DNA of 64,000 nucleotides from Phellopilus nigrolimitatus (Eukaryota; Basidiomycota; Agaricomycetes; Hymenochaetales; Hymenochaetaceae): positions 558,001 to 622,000 of the forward strand of contig JAJOHG010000007.1 in assembly GCA_021029095.1 (NCBI GenBank), given 5' to 3'. This document shows, piece after piece, positions 1-11,009 of the stretch. A program made the position numbers and the translations under genes. The first letter of the stretch is position 1, and each line of letters starts with the position of its first letter. The notes beneath the pieces are model-generated. The model was given only the letters and a program-made list of their open reading frames with translations. It did no database searches and was not told the DNA's origin.

Positions 1-537
1 GGCGCTCCAGGCTCCGCGGATTCCTGCTGTTGCATTGCTGCGAGAAATCCAAGCGCTTATATTGAGCGACAAAGGGAAGAACATACAATAAACATTGACC
101 AAATTAGCGCGACGGCTTTGTATAAGCATCCGCCCGATTGACAAAGACAACATCTATTGGATGACGCTAAGGCCCAATAGTATCGTAGTAAGGAAGAGCT
201 CATAGATATTGCATGCTACCTTGAAGTGGGAAGAGACGGACGAACACCATTGCCAAAGTATCGCTAGGAATTATATGGTCGTGGCTTTCAGTTTCAGGAT
301 GACTAGCTCATACCGCATCGCACCCGGCGAACAGATAATTCAAAACAGTCGTGCTTAGCATTTCAGTTTGCGTATAAAATCGGTGATGATCACGGTTAAA
401 ATATTCATTGATACAGGCATGTAAGCGCGAAGGTGTAGCACTAAACATAGCATAGCGTACATAACATGCAGTATGAAATATCCTTAGAGTTGCGCGTACA
501 GTGACGATATCACTTAGACGGTGGGAGGCTTGGTGCC
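1..537. other. left-edge stretch, no confirmed gene
   Basis: This is the downstream flank of the ubiquitin-S27a gene. A minus-strand ATG at 35-33 opens a frame reading MQQQESAEPGA that runs off the window edge. It could be the first codons of a neighbouring gene, but about eleven codons are too few to test. I see nothing else here. Confidence 0.3.
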
Positions 538-1295
<758 letters not shown>

Positions 1296-1665
1296 CGTGC
1301 TGTAGAGGTGAAGACAGCATCAGCAACGGCCTTCCGCTCAGATAGCTAACATATGCACTCACGAAGACGACCTTGTCTGTCCAACGAGCCTTACCTCTGG
1401 AGTCGTTGACAAGGGTCGATGCGTGAGTGAAGGATAGAAAAGTCAGTTTTGTTGATGCACTGCAAAAGTAAGTTTCCGTCTCTGTTCAGACTCCGAAGCC
1501 CGATTTGAATGCAAGTCTCTCACGACTGTGGCTCGAGATCCACGTCGCGTCGACGCGTCGAGTTGTACGTTCTGCTTGAGTCTACCTCGCGACGCGTCAA
1601 ACTTTTTGCTTTCCAACATCTCCAACATTATTTCGTGACTCACTCTTGCCTAGAGTAACTCAGCC
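1296..1665. promoter_or_regulatory. divergent promoter, ubiquitin-S27a / RFC3
   Basis: About 370 bases separate the two divergent start codons, so both promoters and 5' leaders lie here. I see no canonical TATA box. The part nearest RFC3 (about 1535-1600) is rich in CGCGTCGA-type words. Confidence 0.5.
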
Positions 1666-3055
1666 ATGTCGAGCGATGAAGATATCCCTATGACAGATGC
1701 TGATGTGACATTCAACTTCAAAGGCAAAGGGAAGGCAACCAATGCCGACTACACACATGATGACAATCTACCGTGGTATGTAGTCGTGTCTTCTCTCTCT
1801 GCAACTTCAAATACTGAAAGGCTCCACAGGGTCGAAAAGTATCGTCCTGTCACTCTAGACGATGTCGTTTCGCACAAGGATATCACGGGCACCAGTGAGG
1901 ACGGCCTACTCTTGACTCCTTCAGAGCTCTTCTAATTGATTGGTTCACAGTCGAGAAATTCATTGAGAAGAACCGACTCCCACATCTTCTTTTCTATGGC
2001 CCTCCTGGAACTGGAAAGACGTCCACAATTCTTGCTGTTGCGCGTCGGATATATGGACCTGATTATCGGAAACAGATACTTGAGGTGTGAATATTGTTGA
2101 CACTACGCTTTCTGTTCTGCTTCTGCTAATACACGGGTATTCAGCTCAATGCATCCGACGACCGTGGTATCGATGTCGTCCGCGAACAAGTTAAACAGTT
2201 CGCAGAAACGCGGACACTTTTTTCCAAAGGATACAAGCTCATTATTCTCGACGAGGCGGACATGATGACGCAGGCTGCCCAAGCTGCTCTTCGCCGCGTG
2301 ATCGAGCAGTATACGAGGAACGTGCGCTTCTGCATTATCTGCAACTATGTGAACAAGATCACTCCTGCAATACAAAGTCGCTGCACGCGCTTCCGATTCA
2401 GCCCGCTTCCAATTAAAGAAGTAGAAAAGCGTTTGCAGGGTGTCATCGAAGCAGAAAGGTGAGTACAGGGAGGTTCGCGGGAAAGGCTATTTATTTTACT
2501 ATTGTTGCACAGCGTAAAGCTTACTTCGGACGGAAAGCAAGCCCTTCTCAAACTCTCGAAGGGTGATATGCGACGGGCTTTGAATGTTTTGCAGGCCTGT
2601 CATGCCGCGTATGATCTAACAGGAGAGACTGAGATATACAATTGTACCGGAAGCCCGCAACCGAAGGACATCGAGACGATTGTCAACTCCATGCTTGGAG
2701 ATGAATTTACAACTTCGTACCAAAGTGGGCTTCCAACAGTTTTGACTGAACTCTTACTCATTCACGACTTAGTGATTTCGACGCTGAAAATTGAGCGTGG
2801 TCTGGCCTTGCAGGACCTCATCACGGGCACGTACGAGTACATCGAATCGATTGACTTCGGCCCTCAAGCGCGCGTCTACCTTCTTGATCAGTTGGCTTCA
2901 ACGGAGTGAGTCTACATGGACACAAGTCGTTTGCTGAACCTTACTTGTCCTTGCTTAGGCACCGACTGTCGACTGGCGGGAGCGAGAAAATACAGCTCAC
3001 TGCATTGCTTGGGGCATTCAAAAATGCTGTGGAACTCTCGAAAAAGGGAAAATAG
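1666..3055 (+). CDS. RFC3: replication factor C subunit 3 (clamp loader small subunit)
   Basis: AAA+ subunit of the RFC clamp loader that opens PCNA at primer-template junctions in the nucleus. After exon 1 ([18 protein letters not shown], then LPW) the splice gives [13 protein letters not shown]. Then come Walker A ([10 protein letters not shown], about 2000-2030), [13 protein letters not shown], Walker B ([10 protein letters not shown]), and the SRC arginine-finger motif ([10 protein letters not shown]). The tail [11 protein letters not shown] ends at TAG 3053-3055. Six GT-AG introns keep phase; length of about 350 residues fits the family. The motif set matches yeast Rfc3 / human RFC5 rather than the large subunit. 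One putative intron (2725-2772) is 48 nt, stop-free and in frame, so it could be retained. Intact. Confidence 0.95.
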
Positions 3056-3670
3056 TCCCACATTCTAGTTAGGTTCCGATGCGCTTAGACCATCGATCAT
3101 AGCGTATTTTACAATTTTCATCGATTTATAAATCATGTATTTCTTTGCAGATGTAATTCCGTGGCCAAGGAAATTTGTGTAAATAATCTGACGAAAGTAA
3201 AGTCTACTTCTCATGAGTAAGACCGAAGGAAACAAGATTGACCTCGTGTAAATTTCCCTAGTCCTAAACGCAGCACTTTCAGGCAATGTCGTGCTGAGGG
3301 GAGCGCCCGTTGCGAAGATAAGAGGAACAATAGGCTGGCCATCGCTGACCAATCGCAACACGCGATCACGTGTAAGTAGTTGGACGCGAAAAGAACAAAG
3401 CACAAAGCACATGGGCCAAAGCCACAATCCACAGACATTAAACATAAATAAGATGCCCTCGCTGGCTGCTGAACACCCACCTTGATTTCTTACGGCTACC
3501 ATCCCCATTTGGTCTGCGGCTGTCTCTTACGCCCTCCGCTTGTTTACTCGCATATAGCTTGCTGACCTTTCTCATATTGCTCCTCAAACCCGAACGATTA
3601 TAAATCCGTGAGCATCCTTGTAATAGTTCGCTATTTAATATCCTTCAATTAACGTTCTCGTTGCAGACAG
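3056..3670. other. intergenic, RFC3 3' flank and next promoter
   Basis: No supported gene. A GTGAGC...TTGCAG pair just before the next ATG (about 3607-3666) looks like a 5'-leader intron of the downstream gene, or the end of an unseen short first exon. Confidence 0.4.
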
Positions 3671-5674
3671 ATGCTGCGAAGGGCTTTCGCTCGCGTTTTT
3701 GGCAGTGCTTCTCAGCCTGAGCAGCCTGCGCCTGCAGCTGAAACAAACGGCAACGATTGTGCTATTAACGATGATACATCGTCCTCAGCCACCCATACTC
3801 CAACTTCATCCCGGCCGGGAGACTTAGGCCTCTTCAGTCAACTCTCCTTCAAACGCTGGGGAAGACGCGAGAGTTTAAACGCTCCGTCAGCTCCTGTCGA
3901 CACGGCTTCATCAATGACCGAGACTAAGGTACGTGCATCTAGTGATGACGTCACCGACCTGAAGCTAACCTTAAGCCGGGCGTAGGTCGACGTGCTTACC
4001 TCTTTAGAAGCCAATGAGTCCCACAGTATCTCCGGCGCGACTTCAGAGCCGGTTGGCGGAACGCAAGGAGGCGTAATCAACGACGGACATACATGGAAGT
4101 GGGATTTTTTTAACACCGCGGTAGATACTGTATTGTTGGTGATCGGCGACCTACTAGAAGAAAACAGCGACACGATTGAAAACGCAGAGGCCGTCGCTGT
4201 CGCCAAAGCCTCAGGCGTCAAAATCCGCGACTTCGTAGCGAAGCCATCCCCTATCGAAACTCAGCAAATCCATACAGCTAACGTCCCTGGAATACCGGAA
4301 ATTTTTCGGGCGGAGGAGATGGTACTCCGCTTTTACTACCTGCGCTTCCTCTTCAAGAACGGCATATTCGACTTCCCGCACTGCAGTCTTACTGTCGAAG
4401 ACGTCGACCGACTTCATACCATAGGCTGGGTCAGGACTGAGGACTTCGACTTCATCCTTGGGTGTGCAATGCTCGGCCATGGCGCATATCGGAGGATGCT
4501 GCGCGCTAAGAGTACCCCAGTCTTCAAAACCAATATGCTGAAGCACCGTAGTAAATGGACAATCCCGCATGATGCGGTCCGTCCAACCGAAAAGCGAATT
4601 GACAACTTCATCCGCAAGAAAGAATCACTTCGCCTGGGAACCCAAAAAGAATACGGGCGCCGCGTGTACCGTCTCTGCCCGTCGGAACGCCTGCGCCTAG
4701 ACTATGGCTGGGTAGAGTGGCGTCTTCAGCGTTTTGGGGTTTGGGGTCTCGGAGATATAGGCATCCATGACGCCCAGGTGGTGGAGATGATCGAGGAGAT
4801 TGACAAATCATATGTGCCTCCAGACGTCTTTTATCGCCAACGCACTAGGTTCATCGGGGACACTTACTGGCAGACAGCTTACACCAAACCCGAGTCAACT
4901 TGCGAGGATGTCGCCGCTCCTGGAAATATCGCGCAACAGCCTGCCTTTCCAATCTCAATCAACTCGATCCCTTTTCCCACTTCTGATTCTCCTCCCCGAA
5001 GCTCTTCCTCTCAGATTCCGGTAGAAACCCCTGCCGCTATTTCTAGACAGTCTTCTCAGCCTGCTTGCGGTCACAGCTCATCATATAAGGACAAGGGAAA
5101 GAAACGACAGAGATCTGCGTCTCCTGAGACGACACAGGACGATGGCCCGCCTCGTCGCATTCGAACCCGTACATACGAGGAGGACCTGCTATTCGGTGCG
5201 ATATCTTCCATAAAGGCCAATCAGCGCCTCTCAGGAACGATCACAGAGCCCAGTTCAACGCACGGCACTACGCAATGCAAAAAGCGAGCTCTTGAAGACA
5301 CGTCTGAGTTGGACGCGGAATCGCCCTCGAAGAAGCGCAAGGGAAAAAGTGACGCCACGTATACAGTGTGTGGACCCAATGCCAACGACTCATCAACGCA
5401 GGGTACTGTCCTACCTTCTGTCAACCAAAAACTCGAGCAGCATCATTGCAAGGTTTTCAATAACGAAACAGGCGAGTATATCATACTCACCGAGTTCATA
5501 ATCTCCGGACCAACTCCCTGCAGATGCCCGCGCCCGCCGGGACTCGAGCGTGAAATGCTATTGAGCTTCTACCCGGAGTCGATCGCCACACGTGCGTTTG
5601 CGACTATACCCTGCCGGGGGTACTGCAAAATGCCTCGGGGCCTCGCCGCAATAACGGCGGCGGATCTGCTCTGA
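3671..5674 (+). CDS. uncharacterised basic/Ser-rich protein, probably nuclear
   Basis: I do not recognise this family. One intron, with donor GTACGT after MTETK near 3930 and acceptor GCGTAG near 3985, joins MLRRAFARVFGSAS... to a 560-codon frame ending at 5674. The first half looks folded: a hydrophobic stretch TAVDTVLLVIGDLLE, then FRAEEMVLRFYYLRFLFKNG and YGWVEWRLQRFGVWGLGDIG. The second half is Ser/Pro-rich with basic clusters (KDKGKKRQR, PPRRIRTRTYEEDLLFGA, SPSKKRKGKSD) that look like nuclear localisation signals. A Cys-containing tail (TPCRCPRPPGLE, IPCRGYCKMPRG) could bind metal or be structural. No transmembrane helix or signal peptide. A nuclear location is inferred from the basic clusters alone. 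Confidence 0.7.
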
Positions 5675-6566
5675 GTGGTCAGCCCACATTGCCCATCTTT
5701 CAGACGGATGGATCACTGATGAGAACATTGGGATGCCGCCATTGACGTAGGATGAGGTGTCGAGGGTCTTAGACCGCTTTGAAACTAATACCTTGCATTT
5801 ACTCTTTCTCGCTGTGATGTCCTTTTCCCCTTTATTTCTTTACACGCTAGTCGCCTTTGTCGCACATCGAGCCATTAGCGTGTGTATCGAGGAAAGAACT
5901 TGCGCCTATATATTTGTATATTTCCGGACGTTTCTTTGTCTTGGGGATTCTGTGCACATCGCCTGTATCTCATCCCACGTGTTTCTTTGTCTCTTTCTTT
6001 CTGTCTCTGTCTCTGTCTCTGCCTCTGCCTCTGTCTCTGTCTGTCTGTCTGCCCTTTTTTCTAGTCTTACTCCGAACTCTTGTCTTTGTTTATTTTTTGT
6101 ATGTGCCGATGTACACTCCTCTTTCTGTTACGTTGTGACTCCTCGAGATGATACGAGTACGATGGGACTGAGCAAACTATTGGTTATGTCTGAATTGCAT
6201 TCCGAACTTCTTGGCGTTTAAGCAGTAGTAGAAGTATGTGGGGTGCAGAAGCTGATCTCAAAGGAATTGCAGCAGATTTGCCAATACTGCAGTCTGAGTA
6301 GCCTTCAAGGACTGGCTCCCCTCTGTCCTGGCAGACGGTCGCGATTGAATGCGTATCAAGCAGAAAATAAATAAATGTGACCTTTGAGCCCTGGTTTAAC
6401 TAGGTTCGAGCTAGCTTTCAAGAACTCTAGAAGAGATCAACTTTTTCTTGAAATCCTGGAGAAGTTGAAGCAGCGAGCCACAAACCGCATGTTAGGTCAT
6501 GTGAGGTCGGAGCCAAACGTGTCATCCGTGTCCGTGCACGCCGCGACCTCGACGTGACCGACGCTC
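5675..6566. other. intergenic between unknown gene and ZW10
   Basis: About 890 bases with no supported gene. It contains a pyrimidine-rich microsatellite tract (5990-6052). A plus-strand frame at 5757-6221 is mostly Leu/Ser/Val translated from that tract and is not credible. The final part is the ZW10 promoter; no TATA box is evident. Confidence 0.5.
5990..6052. repeat. CTCTGT/CTGT microsatellite
   Basis: Imperfect tandem TCTCTG units grading into CTGT units, ending in a T run. A simple repeat in noncoding DNA. Confidence 0.9.
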
Positions 6567-9500
6567 ATGGCCTTTCCCGTTCCCGAGCACCTACCCCGCA
6601 AAACAATACCTAACGATGTCTCCTCTCAGATTCTCACCAAAATATCAGATGTTACGCACAAATCGCTCACAGCTGACTTAGCCTCTGAATGGCTGAATGA
6701 GCTCGAACTCAGCATCCAGCAAACCAAGGTCAGCTAAACATAGCCAACTGCACTGGCTTTCTGAACGAACTTGGAGCAGGGCCGAATATACGAGCGTATA
6801 CATGAAGAGCTTCCTGACTTCGAACGACAGCTTGAATCGGCCACGTCCGTGCAGACACGACTGCGAAACCTCTCTACGAACGTGGACAAGCTCTCAGACT
6901 CGCTCTCGAACGCCGAAGTAAGCGCCTTTACTTTAATGACCTGTTGACTCTCTGAGACCTATGAAAGACAGGCTTACTACCCAATCTTCTCGCTTCGTTG
7001 GGCGCGCACTCTACCTTGGCGCAGCGCACGTCCAACGCTGACGCTGTACATGACGCACTCTCATACTTAAGATATTGCTGTTCTGAATTTGAAAGCTTTA
7101 CATCGGTTGTTCACAATGGAAGGCTTCCGGAAGGTGCGGCCTTCGCAGAAAAGGTGCTCAAGCTATTGGAAGAGGCTCCTGAAGCGCTTGCGAAAGCTGA
7201 TGTCATGGTTGACCTGAAGGTGCGTAGCTCTGCGAAACACACTTCCTTATTCTGAAGTTGCTTTGTTAAAGCGACAACTTCGGTCACTCAAAGACCGCGT
7301 AGAGGAACAGCTAAGCGAAGCGTATTCGCGCAGTGTTCGCATTTCCTCAACCGAATTTAATATTTCTCTTTCCGTGCAAGGTGTGTTATTCTATACATCG
7401 TATTAGTCAACCTCGCGCGTCTAAGATCGCACAGTGCGACAATCACAGACAATTATTAGCCTTCAAGATATTCTTTCTTCTCTCTCGACCATTTCATTGA
7501 ATTCGCATCTTGCTTCGCTTCGCCGGGACATTGTTACGCATTTCATCGACTTCCCTTTGCAACAAGCCGTTTCTTCAGACATAACCAGAACTCCGGAAGC
7601 AGATGGGACGCCTTCCGTCTGCCTATCACTCTTTCCCCTCCCACCCTATCCCGAATTTCGCAAATCCGCAATGAACTACCTCAAAACACTCTTCAATTTC
7701 CTCTCTTCCAACCTCTTCCCCAGCCTCCCTCCCTCTTCTCTCACCTCATTTTCACAATCGCTATATAGACCAACCACGGCCGCGATTCTCCGGGACGTTC
7801 TGATTCCTTCTATTCCCTCTGGACTCTCCGCCCTCCCATCTTTCCTCCAGCTTGCAAACGATTCTGTGCTTTTTGAACGGGATTATTTCCATGCTCGTTA
7901 TTTGGGGGAAGCATCCCTTTCACACGCCGAGGGCGACGTTGAGACGTGGGCGCGCAGCGTTGCATCACACTACGGTCGGAAACGTCGCGTAAATCTGGTA
8001 GCAAAGGCCAGAGCACTCGTTCTCTCGTCTGTAGGGTCAGGCAAAGAGGAGCGCGTCATCCGCGTGGAAGCTGTAGAAAAGCCTGAAGATATCATATCAA
8101 CGCACCCCCCGGAGGTTATTCCCGTGCAAGGTGAGATTGGTGGCGGAAATGAAGATGAGGGCGAAAATAACTGGGACTTCGACGATGCGAAAGCTAGCAC
8201 AGGTGGTGATGTCGCGACAAATGGGTCTTCGAGGTCAAATGAAGCCGCGAACGGAAAGCTAGACTCCGAAGACGAGAACGGGTGGGATTTTGAATACACC
8301 GTGAACGGCGCACCCGCACAAGAACCTCATGAGGCCGTTCATGATTCGGAACAGCCTAATGGAGATGAGGTTCAAGACGATTCGGACGCGTGGGGTTGGG
8401 GAGATGGTGATGGAACCGGCGCGGAGCATGAAGACGACAGTTCGCTTGCACCAAGCGGGGACGATGGAGGTTTGGAGTCAAAAAAAACGAACGGACACAA
8501 GGTCGACTCATCTATACCCACGGTTTCAGAGGACTCAATATCGGAAGACTCGGCTTGGGACGACGCATGGGATGAGCCAGCACCGGCGCCATCTTTACAC
8601 TCATCTGAGCAGCCAATTCCGTCAACAAAGGCTCCTAAAGTAGCAAAACGCCTTGAGAAGCTCTCTGCGAAGGGGAAGGAGAAGGGACTAGCATCTCCTG
8701 CATTCGCGTCCAATTCACAGACACCTCACTTTACTTCGCCAGCTTTACCCTCAAGTATTTCTTCCGTGTTCTCAGACACATTCACCTCTCCGCGCCCCGA
8801 CTCCGTATTTTCTTCCTCGTCTCGGAGCCTCCACTCAACTGCTTCGCTGTCACAACCAGGACCGTCGAAGCCGATACCTCTGACTCTCCCTTTGAAGTCC
8901 AAGGTTCCAGAGACTTACATTATCTCTGAGCGTGCCCAGGATCTTGTCCGCCTCATTTCCGACATCATCACCGAGAGCCGTGAGGTCGTAAACTCAAAAG
9001 TCTTCCAAGAATTTCACTCTTCTTCACCGGATTCTAGCACTAGTGCATCGCCGAGCTTACTCGTTCTCCAAGCGGCCCCATCCGCGCTGGATCTGTACCG
9101 CGCGGTGTATCCTGTTGCATTCGGCGCGGAACTCACGCGCCCGGAACGCGCGCTGCGCTTCTCAAATGACTGTGCTTTCGTGAGCGATGAAGCTACGAAG
9201 CTGGACTTGTCGGATGATGCGGAAGTCGCCGTACTGGAGCATATGCATGAGTCGCTAGAGCGGCTCCGAGGCCTCGGGGAATGGTGGTTTGATGAGGGCA
9301 TTGTGGGTGTTTTTCTTCCTCCCTAATCTATTTGTGCGCGTTGCGTTGCTTATTATCGGTTGAACGTAACAGGAGCGCCAGCGGGAGCGTGTGCTGCAGG
9401 TTCTCGCGCGCGCGGAAGGCTTCGTGGATTCAAGCGACCAGGAGCGCTTCGACGAATGTGAGGCCGTGATGAGCGAGGTCTTGCGCAGCGTGCGCGTCGT

Positions 9501-10260
9501 TGCGAACCAGTGGAAGGTGCGCTGCTTTCGCGCTTTTAATCTCCTACTTCATCTGATAGAGTTTTATAAAACGTCAATACCTCGAACTAATCACGTTTCG
9601 GTATCAACCATGTGATTTCAATGCGGTTATCACTTGTGCTGCAACGGCCTGTCTGCGAGCAGACGATACTGGCACGGACGAAGTACTATCGCGCGACGGG
9701 GCAGGTCGTGGAGGCGGCATTGACAAAGATCTTGGACGACGTGCTCGTACTTCCGGACATCCCGGAGCTCGACTCACGCAAGCTGAGTGAGCTGTGCCGC
9801 ATCCTGAATGCACTGGAAGGCCTTTTCGTTGATTCCGACGACCCCGACGCGGTAAGTCGCAGCGGGTTCCCGTTCTGAGTTATCGTTATCATCGGATATC
9901 AACGCTAATTTTTAACATTTTTGCTTTCACCGCTCGGCTTTTTTTGTGTATGCATCCGAGAAGCCCTCGATGGTGCTCGCGTACGTGCCCTCGTGGCTAA
10001 AGTACTCGTACTTGTCAGAGTTGTTGGTGAATACTTTCCGCATGCGTTTTATGACGTACTCGCTTAACTTACTACATCTACTCGTCGCCACGCAGGAGGC
10101 ATCCATTGCGGACATTGCATATCTATTCGATGAGGGCGCGCTGATCGATTTCCGTATTGGCGAGCTCGAGCACCTTGTGCGCGCCCTGTTTGCGGACACC
10201 CCGCTGCGTGCGAATACGATCTCGAAGATCCAGCGCGGACACCCTGTTGCTGTACAGTAA
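6567..10260 (+). CDS. ZW10: ZW10/Dsl1-family vesicle tethering subunit
   Basis: Family members tether COPI vesicles to the ER (Dsl1/NRZ complex with Tip20/RINT1 and Sec39/NAG); animal ZW10 also works at kinetochores. Start ATG 6567 (MAFPVPEHLPRKTI). The coiled N-terminus includes RLRNLSTNVDKLSDSL and LRSLKDRVEEQLSEAY. A long exon (7434 to about 9300) carries an acidic, disordered middle with Trp motifs (NWDFDD, GWDFEY, AWGWGD, AWDDAWDE), then Ser-rich sequence and a helical region. The C-terminal exons give ARTKYYRATGQVVEAAL, LAYVPSWLKYSYLSELL and ELEHLVRALFADTPLRANTI, matching the ZW10 C-terminus by position and pattern. Stop TAA at 10258-10260. The junction near 6915-6972 is ambiguous: either acceptor GAAAG is used or one base is missing. 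Downstream TRAPPC12 is on the same strand. Confidence 0.88.
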
Positions 10261-11009
10261 ACGCGAGTTTAACTTAGTAGGTCTTGAGACATATTGTGGG
10301 ACTTTCATTCGATTTGGATTCGCTGCGGATTTTTTTCTCTTTACATATGAATACGCGTGGTATGTTATGGTACTGATACTGCTCCGAATTTACTACTATG
10401 CATTTCGAGTGGCGGGACCTTCGGAATGCCTTCCGCATCCTTCCCGCGATATTATGACCCTGAATGAATAAATACTGATATGCATATGTACATATATATA
10501 GGAGGAGGTTTGCGGCGGGAACCGCGAATAGGCCGCGTTAATATGGTCGCTCCGGTGGCACCAGCGTCTGCAAAGCGCTGCATTTTACCGTCCGCACTAT
10601 GCTACCACGCGCGTCGATCCGAGAACTTCCCCGTCGAATGATAATGTGGACGGTGTCGGTGGAAAACGACTAGCGGAAGTGAATAATGTTAAACCGTTTC
10701 GGTCGACCCTTCACGGAAACACGACTTTCTCCGCATGTACCGCACGCGGCGGAGGGTGCGGGAAGATGGATGGATCATCACGCGTGAACCGGACGGTAGG
10801 GACCTACGTGCAATGTTGTATATTATTACTACTAGACAAGTCAATTGTGTATAAATGCGGAAGGGAGGGCGAGCTTTACGGTTTTCCCCAGTGCATATTA
10901 ACCCCGTCAACACAATCTCCTTAGCAAACTTACACCCGCCCGTTCCTTCACATCCTTGTCCTCCCTCCGTACACGTAGTCGCGCACCATCCAACCGACAA
11001 GCCGACAAC
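10261..11009. other. intergenic, ZW10 to TRAPPC12
   Basis: About 750 bases without a gene: ZW10 3' flank, then the TRAPPC12 promoter and leader. Confidence 0.5.
10850..10856 (+). promoter_or_regulatory. TATA-like box upstream of TRAPPC12
   Basis: TATAAAT lies about 155 bases before the likely ATG (11010) and is followed by a C-rich leader. Placement is reasonable for a fungal core promoter, but no start site is visible. Confidence 0.45.

Noticed and set aside
5757..6221. 154-codon plus-strand frame rich in Leu, Ser and Val
   Set aside because: Produced by the CTCTGT microsatellite; low complexity and no coding signature.
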